NCBI RefSeq assembly: GCF_023701745.1
Contig: NZ_JAJOZB010000001.1
Span: 4,470,501 to 4,534,500, forward strand
Direction: 5' to 3'
Length of the DNA stretch: 64,000 bases
Source: Streptomyces sp. RKAG293
Lineage (GTDB): Bacteria; Actinomycetota; Actinomycetes; Streptomycetales; Streptomycetaceae
This document shows positions 1 through 8,954 of this stretch, one piece after another. The number at the start of each line of letters is the position of its first letter. The stretch's first letter is position 1. Position numbers and translations under genes: made by a program. Below the pieces are notes generated by a model. It did no database searches. It was not told where the DNA came from and worked only from the letters and a program-made list of their open reading frames with translations.

Positions 1-1628
1 GGTCCCGCGGCGTGGCGGATGGCGTTGGTGATCAGCTCACTGAGGATCAGCTCCGTGGTGAAGGCCAGCTCGTCCAGTCCCCACCGCTCCAGCTGCCGCT
101 CGGCCGCGGCCCGTACGGCGGAGACGGCGGAGGGTTCCGACGGTACGGACCAGCGGGCGATCCGGTCCTCCGGCAGCGCGCGGGCCCGGGCGACGAGCAG
201 GGCGACGTCGTCCTTCGGTTCCGCGGGCAGCAGTGCGTCGAGCACCGCGTCGCAGGTCTGCTCCGGATCGCGGTCGGCGCCCGCCAGCGCGGTGCGGAGG
301 AGGTCGAGCCCGACGTCGATGTCGCGGCTGCGGTCCTCGACCAGGCCGTCCGTGTAGAGGACCAGCTTGCTGCCCTCGGGCAGTTCGTGTTCCACCGCCT
401 CGAAGGGCAGGCCGCCCAGGCCCAGCGGCGGGCCGGCCGGCACGTCGAGGTACTCCACCGTTCCGTCGGGGTGGACGAGCGCGGGCGGGAGGTGGCCGGC
501 GCGGGCCAGCTCGCAGCGCCGCGAGACCGGGTCGTAGATCGCGTACAGGCAGGTCGCGCCGGCGGCGGGGGTTCCGGTGCCCGGCGCCAGGTCGTCCTTG
601 TCCATCCGGCTCACGAGGTCGTCGAGGTGCGCCAGGAGATCGTCGGGCGGCAGGTCGAGCATCGAGAAGTTGTGCACCGCCGTCCGCAGCCGGCCCATGG
701 TGGCGGCGGCGTGCATGCCGTGCCCGACGATGTCCCCGACGACCAGCGCGACGCGGGCGCCCGGCAGCGGGATGACGTCGAACCAGTCGCCGCCGACTCC
801 CGCCCGCGCGGGCAGATAGCGGGTGGCGACGTCGAGGGCGTCCTGCTCGGGCAGTCCGTGCGGCAGCAGGCTCTGCTGGAGGGTGACGGCCATGGCCTGG
901 TTGCCGGTGACGGCCGAGTCGATCTGCTCCTGGGTGGTGTACTTCGTGTCGAAGAAGCCGGTGTTGCGGCCGACGCGCAGCACCGCCACCCGGTCCGTGA
1001 CCGCACGGACCTCCTCCATCTCATGGCTGACCAGGAGCACGCCGAGCCGCTGGTCCCGCAGCCGCTGGACCAGGGCGAGGACCACGGCGGCCTGTTGGGG
1101 TCCCAGCGCGGCGGTGGGCTCGTCCAGGACGACCAGTTGCGGCTCCCCGAGCAGCGCACGCGCGATGGCGACGCCCTGGCGCTGCGCGGCGGAGAGCGAG
1201 GCGACCGGGACGCGCAGGCTGGGGATCCGGACGGACAGCACGTTGAGCAGCGCGCGGCACCGCTTCTCCATCTCGACCTCGTCGAGCCTGCCGAACCGGC
1301 GGACTTCGCGGCCGAGGAAGAGATTTCCGACGGTGTCGAGGTTGTCGCAGAGCGACAGGTCCTGGTGGACGGCGACGATGCCCAGGTTCTGCGCGTCGAG
1401 CGGCGTCCTGAGGTCGACCGGCCGGCCCTTCCACTCGATCACCCCGCTGTCCGGCGGCGACACCCCGGCGATGACCTTGACCAGGGTGGACTTGCCGGCC
1501 CCGTTGGCGCCGACCAGGCCGACCGCCTCGCCTTCCCTGATCTCGAGGTCGACCCCGCTCAGGGCTTGCACGGCGCCGAACCGTTTGGAGATTCCGCGCA
1601 CGGCCAGCAGGGGGGTGTCTCGCGCCAA
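1..1628 (-). CDS. ABC ATPase - SpoIIE PP2C phosphatase - HATPase fusion protein (3' end outside window)
   Basis: About 542 codons are visible from a TTG start with GGAGG five bases upstream. Residues about 1-245 form a sugar-importer (RbsA/XylG-type) ABC ATPase: Walker A GANGAGKS at 40-47, a degenerate signature (SLSAAQRQG) and Walker B LVVLDEP. Residues about 255-455 form a SpoIIE-type PP2C phosphatase with the metal-binding motifs GGDWFDV, GDIVGHGMHAA, YTDGLVED and KDDVALL. The visible C-terminus begins an anti-sigma-type HATPase with N-box SELITNAIRHA. Known: SpoIIE and RsbW-like modules work in partner-switching control of sigma factors. Inferred: a cytoplasmic regulator in which nucleotide or transporter state might gate phosphatase or kinase output. 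No permease or binding-protein gene is visible next to it. The fusion order is unusual. Confidence 0.85.
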   Translation of the reverse strand, partial: MARDTPLLAVRGISKRFGAVQALSGVDLEIREGEAVGLVGANGAGKSTLVKVIAGVSPPDSGVIEWKGRPVDLRTPLDAQNLGIVAVHQDLSLCDNLDTVGNLFLGREVRRFGRLDEVEMEKRCRALLNVLSVRIPSLRVPVASLSAAQRQGVAIARALLGEPQLVVLDEPTAALGPQQAAVVLALVQRLRDQRLGVLLVSHEMEEVRAVTDRVAVLRVGRNTGFFDTKYTTQEQIDSAVTGNQAMAVTLQQSLLPHGLPEQDALDVATRYLPARAGVGGDWFDVIPLPGARVALVVGDIVGHGMHAAATMGRLRTAVHNFSMLDLPPDDLLAHLDDLVSRMDKDDLAPGTGTPAAGATCLYAIYDPVSRRCELARAGHLPPALVHPDGTVEYLDVPAGPPLGLGGLPFEAVEHELPEGSKLVLYTDGLVEDRSRDIDVGLDLLRTALAGADRDPEQTCDAVLDALLPAEPKDDVALLVARARALPEDRIARWSVPSEPSAVSAVRAAAERQLERWGLDELAFTTELILSELITNAIRHAAG

Positions 1629-1783
1629 AGCTGCCTCCTACTCCGGGCCGGCCGGGCTCGGGGACTGAATGTGCCCGGCGGACTCCGTCAGTGCACCGTG
1701 ACGCCCTCGGGCGTTCGGATTCGCGATCGTAGAGGACATCGGCACGGATCGTCCTCATCTGGATGATCCTGAGGCCGAACAGA

Positions 1784-1813
1784 TAAAAGCCCCGACCGGG
1801 AATCCGGCCGGGG
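1784..1813 (-). terminator. Rho-independent terminator of the mannosyltransferase gene
   Basis: The hairpin arms CCCCGaCCGG and CCGGcCGGGG (1790-1813) enclose GAAT, with one mismatch. Read leftward the stem is followed by CTTTTATC, a U-rich tail. It lies about 120 bases past the stop of the leftward mannosyltransferase gene. Confidence 0.65.
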
Positions 1814-1931
1814 CCCTCGATCGGCGACGGCCGATGCCGCGACCACGGTTACGAGTTGGGGAAGTTGACGATGGATCACCTCGTGGTGATCGGCCGCGAC
1901 GAGGTGGCGCCGGCGGCCCGGGGCGTGTCCC

Positions 1932-3260
1932 TCAGCCGGCCCAGCGGCCGGAGGTGAAGGCCACCGCGAGGACCGTCATCAGGGGGGCGGACAGGCAGAC
2001 GTAGGCAGTACGGATCCAGGGGCGGTGGAGGGTCCAGCGGGCGAGTCCGATCCACAGCGGCCACCACAGGAGGGTGGCGCGGGGGATGGACATGTACCAG
2101 TACGAGGTGCCGAGCGCCCAGAGGGTGAGGGCGATGTAGACGGCCTCCGGCCACCGCCGCCGTTGCAGGAGGCGGGCGAGGAGGAGCAGGCCGACCACCA
2201 TCGCGATGAGTTCGGCCCGGAACATCAAGGCGTACCCGGTGGTCTGGGTGTGGGAGAAGGCCGAGTCCCAGGTGTTCCGCCAGGCCTCCCACGGGGTGTG
2301 GAACTGCCGGTACCAGCCGCGTTCCTGGGCGTGCTTCCAGGCCATCCAGTCACCGGTCCTGGCGTGCAGGTACCAGGTGTAGGCGAGGGCCGGCACCGCG
2401 GGAAGCGCCAGCCAGGGGAGGGCGCGCAGGCGCCCGCGGAGGCCGGTGGCGGTCAGGAATTCGACGGCCAGGGCGGCCGCGACGAACAGTCCGCTGATCC
2501 GGACGGTGGTGGCGCAGCAGGCCAGTACCGCCGCCAGCGGCCAGCGGCCCTTCTTCGCGGCCAGCCAGGCGGGCAGGGCGAGGGCCAGGAAGAGGGCCTC
2601 GGTGTAGCCGACGGCCAGGAACACCGCGCAGGGCGACAGCAGCAGGAAGAACACCGCGTGCTCCCCCGGATCACCCTGACCTGGGACACCTTCCGTGGTG
2701 GCGAGGTGGAGGCGGGCTATTCGGGCGAGGGCCAGGACCGCGACGGCCCCGGCGACGAGCGAGATCAGCAGGCCCGCCACGGTCCAGTCGGGCACGACGG
2801 TGTGCACGACGCGGAGCAGCAGGGGCAGGCCGGGGAAGAACGCCTCGCGGTTGTCCGGTGGGGCGGAGCCGGACCCGTCGGGGCCGCCGAAGTAGCCGTA
2901 CTGGGCGATGCGGACGAAGTACGACCAGTCCCACTGCTCCCACCGCGAGAGCAGCGGCGGTGCCTCCTTGGCGCGGCCGTCCCCGGTGAACAGCCAGCCG
3001 GTGCAGTAGGCCGTGATCCAGATGCCGGCCCGGGTCAGCAGATAGAGCGCGAGCACCGTCCGGTCGTTGGCGCTGACCGAGGCGAGCAGCCGGTGGGCGG
3101 CCGAACGCGCCGGTCCCGGTCCCGGCGCCGGTGGACGGTGCCCACGTGGACGGTGCTCACGTGGGCGGCGGCTCTCACCCCGTCCGGGGGACGGCAGCAG
3201 CCGGTGCGGGCCCACTTCGGCCTCGGCCTCCCGCGTCCGCGGGGCTGGTACGACGGACAT
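1932..3260 (-). CDS. PIG-V-like mannosyltransferase family membrane protein
   Basis: A 442-residue polytopic protein. A basic, proline-rich cytoplasmic N-terminus of about 65 residues precedes the first membrane segment (TVLALYLLTRAGIWITAY). The family-typical stretch WEQWDWSYFVRIAQYGY follows, then REAFFPGLPLL, and seven or more further hydrophobic helices run to the C-terminus. Known: Mannosyl_trans2/PIG-V-like GT-C enzymes transfer mannose from polyprenyl-phosphate donors on the outer face of the membrane. In actinobacteria they are linked to protein O-mannosylation or lipoglycan assembly. Inferred: the same general role here; the acceptor cannot be told. It appears monocistronic, with its own terminator downstream. 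Confidence 0.8.
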   Translation of the reverse strand: MSVVPAPRTREAEAEVGPHRLLPSPGRGESRRPREHRPRGHRPPAPGPGPARSAAHRLLASVSANDRTVLALYLLTRAGIWITAYCTGWLFTGDGRAKEAPPLLSRWEQWDWSYFVRIAQYGYFGGPDGSGSAPPDNREAFFPGLPLLLRVVHTVVPDWTVAGLLISLVAGAVAVLALARIARLHLATTEGVPGQGDPGEHAVFFLLLSPCAVFLAVGYTEALFLALALPAWLAAKKGRWPLAAVLACCATTVRISGLFVAAALAVEFLTATGLRGRLRALPWLALPAVPALAYTWYLHARTGDWMAWKHAQERGWYRQFHTPWEAWRNTWDSAFSHTQTTGYALMFRAELIAMVVGLLLLARLLQRRRWPEAVYIALTLWALGTSYWYMSIPRATLLWWPLWIGLARWTLHRPWIRTAYVCLSAPLMTVLAVAFTSGRWAG

Positions 3261-3409
3261 GTTCGGCTCCAGACGGTGGGGCGGGAGGGCGGGGGGCGCG
3301 TGCGGGCGTTTTCGGGCATGCGGGATCGCCCGGTGGCGCGACCGGTTCGTTCAGGAGGTGGTGCGGGAGGTGGCGGAGATCAGCCGGGCAGCGGTCGGCC
3401 GGGCCGGGA

Positions 3410-3946
3410 TCAGCCGGGCGGAGAGGTGGTCTGCAGGGTCGAGCGCGTCGTGCCGGCGGGCGGCCCGCCCGGCCCGAAGGTCGCCGTGCCGTGGGAGTCC
3501 GTGCCGTGTGTCGTCCCGGTCATGGTCGGCGTGTCGCTGGGCTGGACGGACCTCGACTGCGTCGGACCGGATTGCGGCGGGGTCGGGGATGAACCGTCCG
3601 GGTACGAAGCGGAGGGCGATGTCGCGGGGGCGACCGTTCCGCCGCCGAACGGCAGGACGGCTGCCGCCGCGATGCCCGTACCACCGACCATCAGGCAGGC
3701 GGCGAGCGCGTACGCGGCCGTCCGGCGGCGCCGGACCCGGTCGCCGCGCGCCATGATCACGGCGACGGGGGCGGGGGCCGCCGCGGTCCGCCCGGCGGCG
3801 GCGGCGTTCTTGAGCGCGCTCGTCAGCGCGTCCTCCGGCGGCTGCGGACGGTGCGGGTCGCGTCGATCGTCCGAGCTGGCCGGGTCGTGCGAGTTGGCCG
3901 GGTCGTGCGGACTGTGCCGGTCGCGGGGGTCGTGGAGCTCAGGCAC
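3410..3946 (-). CDS. Putative membrane-anchored anti-sigma-like partner of the adjacent sigma factor
   Basis: 178 residues from a GTG that overlaps the sigma-factor stop by eight bases, so the two are translationally coupled. The N-terminal half is hydrophilic and rich in His, Asp and Pro. A single transmembrane helix (TAAYALAACLMVGGTGIAAAAV) lies near residue 90, followed by a Thr/Ser/Pro/Gly-rich segment presumed extracellular. The arrangement (short cytoplasmic part, one helix, coupling to an ECF-like sigma gene) is that of anti-sigma partners. No zinc-binding HxxxCxxC motif is seen, so the anti-sigma role is inferred from context only. Confidence 0.55.
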   Translation of the reverse strand: MPELHDPRDRHSPHDPANSHDPASSDDRRDPHRPQPPEDALTSALKNAAAAGRTAAAPAPVAVIMARGDRVRRRRTAAYALAACLMVGGTGIAAAAVLPFGGGTVAPATSPSASYPDGSSPTPPQSGPTQSRSVQPSDTPTMTGTTHGTDSHGTATFGPGGPPAGTTRSTLQTTSPPG

Positions 3947-4538
3947 CGGGAGCCTCCTCGGCGTGCGAATCGTGCGAACGATGCGAAGCGTTCGGAAGGC
4001 CGGAACCGCCCGGACCACCGGAACCGCCGGAACCGCCGGACTCACCGGACCCGCCCGGCTCGGCCGGATCCGTCAGGTGGCCGGCGAGCGCCGCCCGGCC
4101 CCGGTGCAGATGGGTCTTGACGGTGCCGCTGGAGACCCCGGTCTCGGCCGCGATCTGGTCCACGGACAGATCGCAGACGTAGTGCAGGACCACCGTGCGC
4201 CGCTGCCGCGGCGACAGCTCGCGCAGCGCCGACACCAGCGCCACCGGCTCGGGACCTGGTCCCTCGACGGACTGCGCGCCGCCGTGCCGCTGCCAGGCGT
4301 CGTCGGAGCGCCGGCGGCCGCGCCACCGGCTCACCGCGAGCCGCCAGGCGACCGTACGGATCCAGGCCTCCGGAGCCCCGTTGCCGTCCAGCTGCCGCCG
4401 CCGGCTCCAGCCGCGGACGAAGGCCTCCTGCACGACGTCCTGCGCCTCGTGCAGGTCGCCGAGCATCACGTAGAGCTGACCCGTGAGGCGTCCCACCGCG
4501 TGCGCGTAGAACTCCTCGAACTCCTCGACGGTCAACAC
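3939..4538 (-). CDS. RNA polymerase sigma factor, SigE/ECF-like family
   Basis: 199 residues. Region 2 is at about residues 6-75 (FEEFYAHAVGRL, HEAQDVVQEAFVRGW) and region 4 at about 105-155 (LSPRQRRTVVLHY, then the helix-turn-helix VDQIAAETGVSSGTVKTHLHRGR). A Gly/Ser-rich tail of about 40 residues follows. Known: this class directs core polymerase to a small regulon, often envelope-stress genes. The start is GTG, with GGAG just upstream and a TTG next to it as an alternative. The gene is coupled to the membrane protein downstream, its likely regulator. Confidence 0.85.
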   Translation of the reverse strand: MLTVEEFEEFYAHAVGRLTGQLYVMLGDLHEAQDVVQEAFVRGWSRRRQLDGNGAPEAWIRTVAWRLAVSRWRGRRRSDDAWQRHGGAQSVEGPGPEPVALVSALRELSPRQRRTVVLHYVCDLSVDQIAAETGVSSGTVKTHLHRGRAALAGHLTDPAEPGGSGESGGSGGSGGPGGSGLPNASHRSHDSHAEEAPGA

Positions 4539-4670
4539 TCACTCCAGATTCTCCGCGGACTCACCAGGCATACGCCTGGGACCCCGCGTCCGGTTGACAG
4601 TGAACGCCGAAAAGTTTTTCCGGGGGCGCCGGCGCCCGTCCGACGGGAGTGCCGATGGTGTCAGCTGGTG

Positions 4671-6386
4671 TCAGCGCTTGCGCGTGCCGAAGAGCGAGCG
4701 GCTGATCTCGCGGCCGATCTGGGTGCCCAGCGAGCGCGTCAGCGATTTGAAGACGCCGCTGCCGACGACCTGCTCCACGACGCTCTTCTCCCCCTCGGCC
4801 GCTTTCCCCGCCGCCTTCCCGCCCGCCTTTCCCGCGGGCTTCGCGGCCGCCTCAGCGGCTTCCTGGCCGGGGGCCGGCGCCATCGCGGCGCCGGCGGCAG
4901 CGTTCAGCTTCTCGTAGGCCGATTCGCGGTCGACGGCCTGCGCGTAGCGGGAGTAGAGCGACGACGCCTTCACGGCCGTGTCCATCGCGGCCGCCTCGAT
5001 GGGCCCCATCAGGGACTGCGGGGCCCGCAGCCGGGTGGCGGCGACCGGGGTCGGCGCGCCCTTCTCGCTGAGGACGGTGACGACGGCCTCGCCGGTGCCC
5101 AGCGCCGTCAGCAGCTCGCCCAGGTCGTAGGCGGAGTTGGGGAACGTCGAGACGGTGGCCTTCAGGGCCTTGGCGTCCTCGGGGGTGAAGGCGCGCAGGG
5201 CGTGCTGGACGCGGTTGCCGAGCTGCGCGAGGACGTCCGAGGGCACGTCCTTCGGGGTCTGGGTGACGAAGAAGATGCCGACGCCCTTGGAGCGGATCAA
5301 CCGCACCGTCTGGGTGATGGCGTCGAGGAACGCCTTCGACGCGCCGTTGAAGAGCAGATGGGCCTCGTCGACGAAGAACACCAGCTTGGGCCGGTCGATG
5401 TCGCCGACCTCCGGAAGGTCCTGGAAGAGGTCCGCGAGCAGCCACATCAGGAAGGTGGAGAAGAGCTGCGGCCGGTCCTGGACGGCCGGCAGCTCCAGCA
5501 CCGACACCATCCCGCGCCCGTCCGGCGCGGTCCGCAGCAGTTCACCGGTGTCGAACTCGGGCTCGCCGAAGAACGGCTCGGCGCCCTGCGCCTCGAACGC
5601 CGTCAGGGTCCGCATGAGGACCCCCGCGGTGGCGGACGAGATGCCGCCGATGTTCTTGAGCTCGCCCTTGCCGACGTCGGAGGTGAGGAAGGCGATGACG
5701 GCCCGCAGGTCCTTGAGGTCGATCAGCTCCAGGCCCTTGGTGTCGGCGTAGTGGAAGATCAGGCCGAGCGACTGCTCCTGCGTCTGGTTGAGCCCGAGCA
5801 CCTTCGCCATCAGGATCGGGCCGAAGCCGGTGACGGTCGCCCGCAGCGGGATGCCGGCGCCGATACCGCCGAGCGCGTAGAACTCGGCGGGGAAGCCGGA
5901 CGCCGCCCAGTTCTGCCCGACCTCGGCGGTGCGCTGCGCGACCTTGTCGTTCGGCTGACCGGCCGCGGAGATCCCGGAGACGTCGCCCTTGACGTCGGCG
6001 AGGAACACCGGCACCCCGTTGGCGGACAGCTGTTCGGCGATGAGCTGCAGCGTCTTCGTCTTGCCGGTGCCGGTGGCGCCCGCGACGAGGCCGTGCCGGT
6101 TGAGCATGCCGAGCGGGATGCGGATCTGCGCGTCGGCATGGCAGGTGCCGTCCCACAGCAGCGCGCCCAGGTCGAGCGCCGGCCCGGTGAAGGTGTAGCC
6201 GGCCAGGATCGTCGCGGCGGGGCCCGGCAGATCCACCGCGGGGGCGGGCTGCGCGGGGGACGGGACGGCGGACGCGTCGGGCGGCGTTTCGGAGGACGGA
6301 CCGGCGGGCTGCGCGGGGGACGCGCCGACAGGCGAATCCGCGGGCGGATCGGCCGGAAGTGCCGCCTGGGCTTGCGGATCGGTCAT
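4671..6386 (-). CDS. HerA/DUF853-type ATPase
   Basis: 571 residues. A low-complexity Ala/Pro tail (1-55) precedes an ATPase of the DUF853 'helicase HerA-like' group. Walker A GATGTGKT is at 103-110, followed by LQLIAEQLSANGVPVFLADVKGD. Walker B KLVFFVDEAHLLF lies near residue 330. Other conserved stretches are RSKGVGIFFVTQTPKDVP and LGNRVQHALRAFTPEDAKAL. The C-terminus is basic and alanine-rich. Known: relatives of HerA/FtsK translocases, with a poorly defined cellular role in bacteria. No NurA-like partner is adjacent. It is divergent from the gene at 6485. Confidence 0.85.
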   Translation of the reverse strand: MTDPQAQAALPADPPADSPVGASPAQPAGPSSETPPDASAVPSPAQPAPAVDLPGPAATILAGYTFTGPALDLGALLWDGTCHADAQIRIPLGMLNRHGLVAGATGTGKTKTLQLIAEQLSANGVPVFLADVKGDVSGISAAGQPNDKVAQRTAEVGQNWAASGFPAEFYALGGIGAGIPLRATVTGFGPILMAKVLGLNQTQEQSLGLIFHYADTKGLELIDLKDLRAVIAFLTSDVGKGELKNIGGISSATAGVLMRTLTAFEAQGAEPFFGEPEFDTGELLRTAPDGRGMVSVLELPAVQDRPQLFSTFLMWLLADLFQDLPEVGDIDRPKLVFFVDEAHLLFNGASKAFLDAITQTVRLIRSKGVGIFFVTQTPKDVPSDVLAQLGNRVQHALRAFTPEDAKALKATVSTFPNSAYDLGELLTALGTGEAVVTVLSEKGAPTPVAATRLRAPQSLMGPIEAAAMDTAVKASSLYSRYAQAVDRESAYEKLNAAAGAAMAPAPGQEAAEAAAKPAGKAGGKAAGKAAEGEKSVVEQVVGSGVFKSLTRSLGTQIGREISRSLFGTRKR

Positions 6387-6484
6387 GGCAGGCTCCCGCT
6401 AGGTCCGGCTATCGACGTAAATACCACCTTTGCACTCCTCCGCCACTGCTGCGCCCGCACGGGCTTGCCCGGTAGGCTTTCCGT

Positions 6485-6781
6485 GTGATCTTCAAGCGCA
6501 TCGGAAACGGGCGGCCGTACCCCGACCACGGCCGGGTCAGCACGCGAGAGTGGGCGGATGTCGCTCCACGTCCGGTACGCCTCGACCAGCTGGTCACCAC
6601 CAAGGGCCAGCTCGACCTGGAAACCCTGCTCGCCGAGGACTCGACGTTCTACGGCGACCTCTTCGCGCATGTCGTGAAGTGGCACGGTGACCTGTATCTC
6701 GAGGACGGTCTGCACCGGGCGGTCCGGGCGGCGCTCCAGCAGCGCCAGGTTCTGCATGCCCGCGTCCTGGAGATGGACTGA
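6485..6781 (+). CDS. Conserved actinobacterial protein, often labelled VapB-family antitoxin
   Basis: 98 residues with a conserved N-terminus (MIFKRIGNGRPYPDHG) and a compact acidic middle (LVTTKGQLDLETLLAEDSTFYGDL). From memory, Streptomyces orthologues are sometimes named VapB-like antitoxins, but no PIN-domain toxin gene is adjacent, so a toxin-antitoxin role is doubtful. The GTG start has no clear Shine-Dalgarno. TAGGCT lies six bases upstream, so a leaderless transcript is possible. Confidence 0.6.
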   Translation: MIFKRIGNGRPYPDHGRVSTREWADVAPRPVRLDQLVTTKGQLDLETLLAEDSTFYGDLFAHVVKWHGDLYLEDGLHRAVRAALQQRQVLHARVLEMD

Positions 6782-6925
6782 CCGAGGCGGCCGCGCGGAC
6801 CCGCCTGCGGACGCGCCCCGTGAGGGCGGCTGTTCGGAGGCGGCTGTTCGCCCTTTCGGGTTCGGCTGTCCGCCATTCGTTGATCATTTAGTACGCTCCG
6901 GCGATGAGCGCACTACGCTGCGCCC

Positions 6926-7570
6926 ATGAGCATGCTCACCCCTTCCGGCATGGGCGGGAAGTACCGGATCACCGGAAACCAGTACCCGAGAATGGGCCGG
7001 CCGCGAAGGCGCGGCCGTACCGTCCTGGCCATCGTGGCCTCGGTGGTGGTACTCGGCCTGATCGGCTGGGGCACGCTACAACTCATCGACGTCTTCACCG
7101 GCGGCAAGGACAAGGGCCCCGCCCAGGCCCACGCCGCCCCGGCGAGCTGCAAGCCGACGCCCGCCGCCACGCCGAAGCCGACCGGCAAGCCCGCCCCGCT
7201 GCCCCCACCGGCCTCGATCGGGCTCACCGTCTTCAACGCGACGGCGAAGGCCGGGCTGGCCAAGACCACGGCCGACGAGCTGGCCAAGCGCGGCTTCCAC
7301 GTCATTAAGTTCAGCAATGCCCCGTTCGAGTACGACAAGAAGGTCACGGTCCCGGCGCTGATCGTGGCCGGCCCCGCCGGCGAGCGGGCGGCGCGGGTCG
7401 TCGGTACGCAGGTCGCGGGCTCCACGGTGAAGATCGACCCGAAGCGGTCAGGACCGGGCGTGGACCTGCTGATCGGGACGCCCTACACGAAGCTGGCCGA
7501 CCCGAAGGACGCCGCGAAGGCCCTGACCGTCGCGGCCAACCCGACCCCGGCGCCCTCGCCCAGCTGCTAG
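6926..7570 (+). CDS. LytR C-terminal domain membrane protein
   Basis: 214 residues: a basic cytoplasmic N-terminus, one transmembrane helix (TVLAIVASVVVLGLIGWGTL, about 33-52), a Pro/Ala linker, then a LytR_C domain (about 90-195) beginning IGLTVFNATAKAGLA and containing TADELAKRGFHV. Known: LytR_C domains occur in cell-envelope proteins, often without the LCP catalytic domain, as here. Inferred: an extracytoplasmic envelope role. No ribosome binding site precedes the ATG. A TACGCT hexamer six bases upstream would fit a leaderless start, and Met9 is an alternative. Confidence 0.8.
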   Translation: MSMLTPSGMGGKYRITGNQYPRMGRPRRRGRTVLAIVASVVVLGLIGWGTLQLIDVFTGGKDKGPAQAHAAPASCKPTPAATPKPTGKPAPLPPPASIGLTVFNATAKAGLAKTTADELAKRGFHVIKFSNAPFEYDKKVTVPALIVAGPAGERAARVVGTQVAGSTVKIDPKRSGPGVDLLIGTPYTKLADPKDAAKALTVAANPTPAPSPSC

Positions 7571-7625
7571 AACCGGCCGCGAGGGGCACGACAGCGACCG
7601 GAAGACCGAGAACGCCCAGAACGCC

Positions 7626-7659
7626 GAGAAGCCCCGGACCACCAGGTCCGGGGCTTCTC
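7626..7659. terminator. Strong bidirectional terminator between LytR_C gene and upp
   Basis: A perfect 15-bp stem (GAGAAGCCCCGGACC / GGTCCGGGGCTTCTC) with an ACCA loop lies between two convergent genes. The A- and T-containing outer ends give short U-bearing tails in both directions. Confidence 0.85.
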
Positions 7660-7696
7660 GCATCCGACGTCCAGTCGTGTCGCGGCCGTGCTGCGG

Positions 7697-8332
7697 CTAT
7701 CCGGCGGTGCCGTACAGCCGGTCCCCCGCGTCGCCCAGCCCGGGGACGATGTAGCTGCTCTCGTTGAGCCCCTCGTCGACCGACGCGGTGACGACGGTGA
7801 CCGGCTTGCCCGCCAGCTCCCGCTCCATGACCTCGATGCCCTCGGGCGCCGCGAGCAGCACGATCGCGGTGACGTCGTCCGCGCCGCGCTCGATGAGCAG
7901 GTTGATGGCGGCGACCAGCGTGCCGCCGGTGGCCAGCATCGGGTCGAGGACGTACACCTGGCGGCCGGAGAGGTCCTGCGGCATCCGGGTGGCGTAGGTC
8001 TTCGCCTCCAGGGTCTCCTCGTCACGGATCATGCCCAGGAAACCGACCTCGGCGGTCGGCAGCAGCCGGACCATGCCGTCCAGCATGCCCAGTCCGGCCC
8101 GCAGGATCGGGACGACGAGCGGGCGCGGGTAGGAGAGCCGGACGCCGGTGGTCGGGGCGACCGGGGTCCGGATGTCGACCTGCTCGGTACGCACGTCACG
8201 GGTCGCCTCGTAGGCGAGCAGAGTGACGAGTTCATCGGCCAGCCGACGGAAGGTCGGCGAGTCGGTGCGCTCGTCGCGCAGGGTGGTGAGCTTGTGCGCG
8301 ACCAACGGGTGGTCGACTACGTGGATCCGCAT
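7697..8332 (-). CDS. upp: Uracil phosphoribosyltransferase
   Basis: 211 residues from ATG (MRIHVVDHPLVAHKL), the usual length for Upp. An in-frame extension upstream to 8512 is rejected because Upp proteins begin here. The PRPP-binding loop is DPMLATGGT, and the uracil-binding region near the C-terminus is GDAGDRLYGT. The conserved YPRPLVVPILRAGLGM is present. It catalyses uracil + PRPP to UMP + PPi in cytosolic pyrimidine salvage. It converges on the LytR_C gene across a strong terminator. Confidence 0.96.
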   Translation of the reverse strand: MRIHVVDHPLVAHKLTTLRDERTDSPTFRRLADELVTLLAYEATRDVRTEQVDIRTPVAPTTGVRLSYPRPLVVPILRAGLGMLDGMVRLLPTAEVGFLGMIRDEETLEAKTYATRMPQDLSGRQVYVLDPMLATGGTLVAAINLLIERGADDVTAIVLLAAPEGIEVMERELAGKPVTVVTASVDEGLNESSYIVPGLGDAGDRLYGTAG

Positions 8333-8510
8333 GCACCCGACATTAACCGAGTCCCAGGGGTCCCCGCCGCCGCTCGCTCCCTCCACCGATCTCTCCACCG
8401 ATGCTCTGCCTACTCTCCGCCGATCACGCATCAAACCGCACGGTAGAGGGAAACTGTGCACATACGCCCGGAGCGCCCCCGGGTGACCCGACCCCCACGG
8501 GTGGTGCCAC

Positions 8511-8747
8511 ATGCCGGAGCGGAGCGAGAACGGTGACGAGCCGGAAGAGCCCGGTCAGCCGAAAACGCGGAACAAGCAGGCCAAACGCAAGACCCAGGAA
8601 GAACGCGACGCGGAGCGCCGCAGACGCCGGGTCATGTTCCTGCGCGAACTGAACGAGGCCAAGGAGCTGCGCGAGCGCGTGCAACCGCGCAGGGCGCGCG
8701 CGGCACGAATGCGGCAGGCGATGCGAATGCGGACCTTCCGCTGGTAG
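8511..8747 (+). CDS. Small highly charged conserved protein
   Basis: 78 residues, very rich in Arg, Lys and Glu. It begins MPERSENGDEPEEPG; the rest is basic and probably one long helix (RKTQEERDAERRRRRVMF). No known domain is recognised. It lies between upp and the tadA pair in the order typical of this Streptomyces locus, which supports it being real. Binding of nucleic acid is a guess from charge alone. Confidence 0.6.
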   Translation: MPERSENGDEPEEPGQPKTRNKQAKRKTQEERDAERRRRRVMFLRELNEAKELRERVQPRRARAARMRQAMRMRTFRW

Positions 8748-8954
8748 CCCGCCGGCCCTCCGGAACGTCCGGAAACGGTGCGGGGGCGGGCCGGAAGCCG
8801 CCTCTGGAGGCTCCTCCGCAGCCCGACGTGATGAAGACCTGGCACGTCGGAGTGCGGAAGACCCTTCGCAAAGCCCAGCTTTCTGCCACGATGCCGAGTG
8901 GGTGGGGTCCTCCCCGCCCGGTCCGGACGGCCTGAGACCTGTGGGAGAGTCACG

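Noticed and set aside
2025..6488. A 1487-codon rightward open frame
   Set aside because: It is antisense to the mannosyltransferase, sigma factor and HerA-like genes. Very high GC leaves long empty shadow frames, and the translation is Gly/Arg-rich with no domain.
6485..6781. VapB antitoxin as part of a toxin-antitoxin pair
   Set aside because: No PIN-domain toxin gene lies on either side; the neighbours are a HerA-like ATPase and a LytR_C protein.
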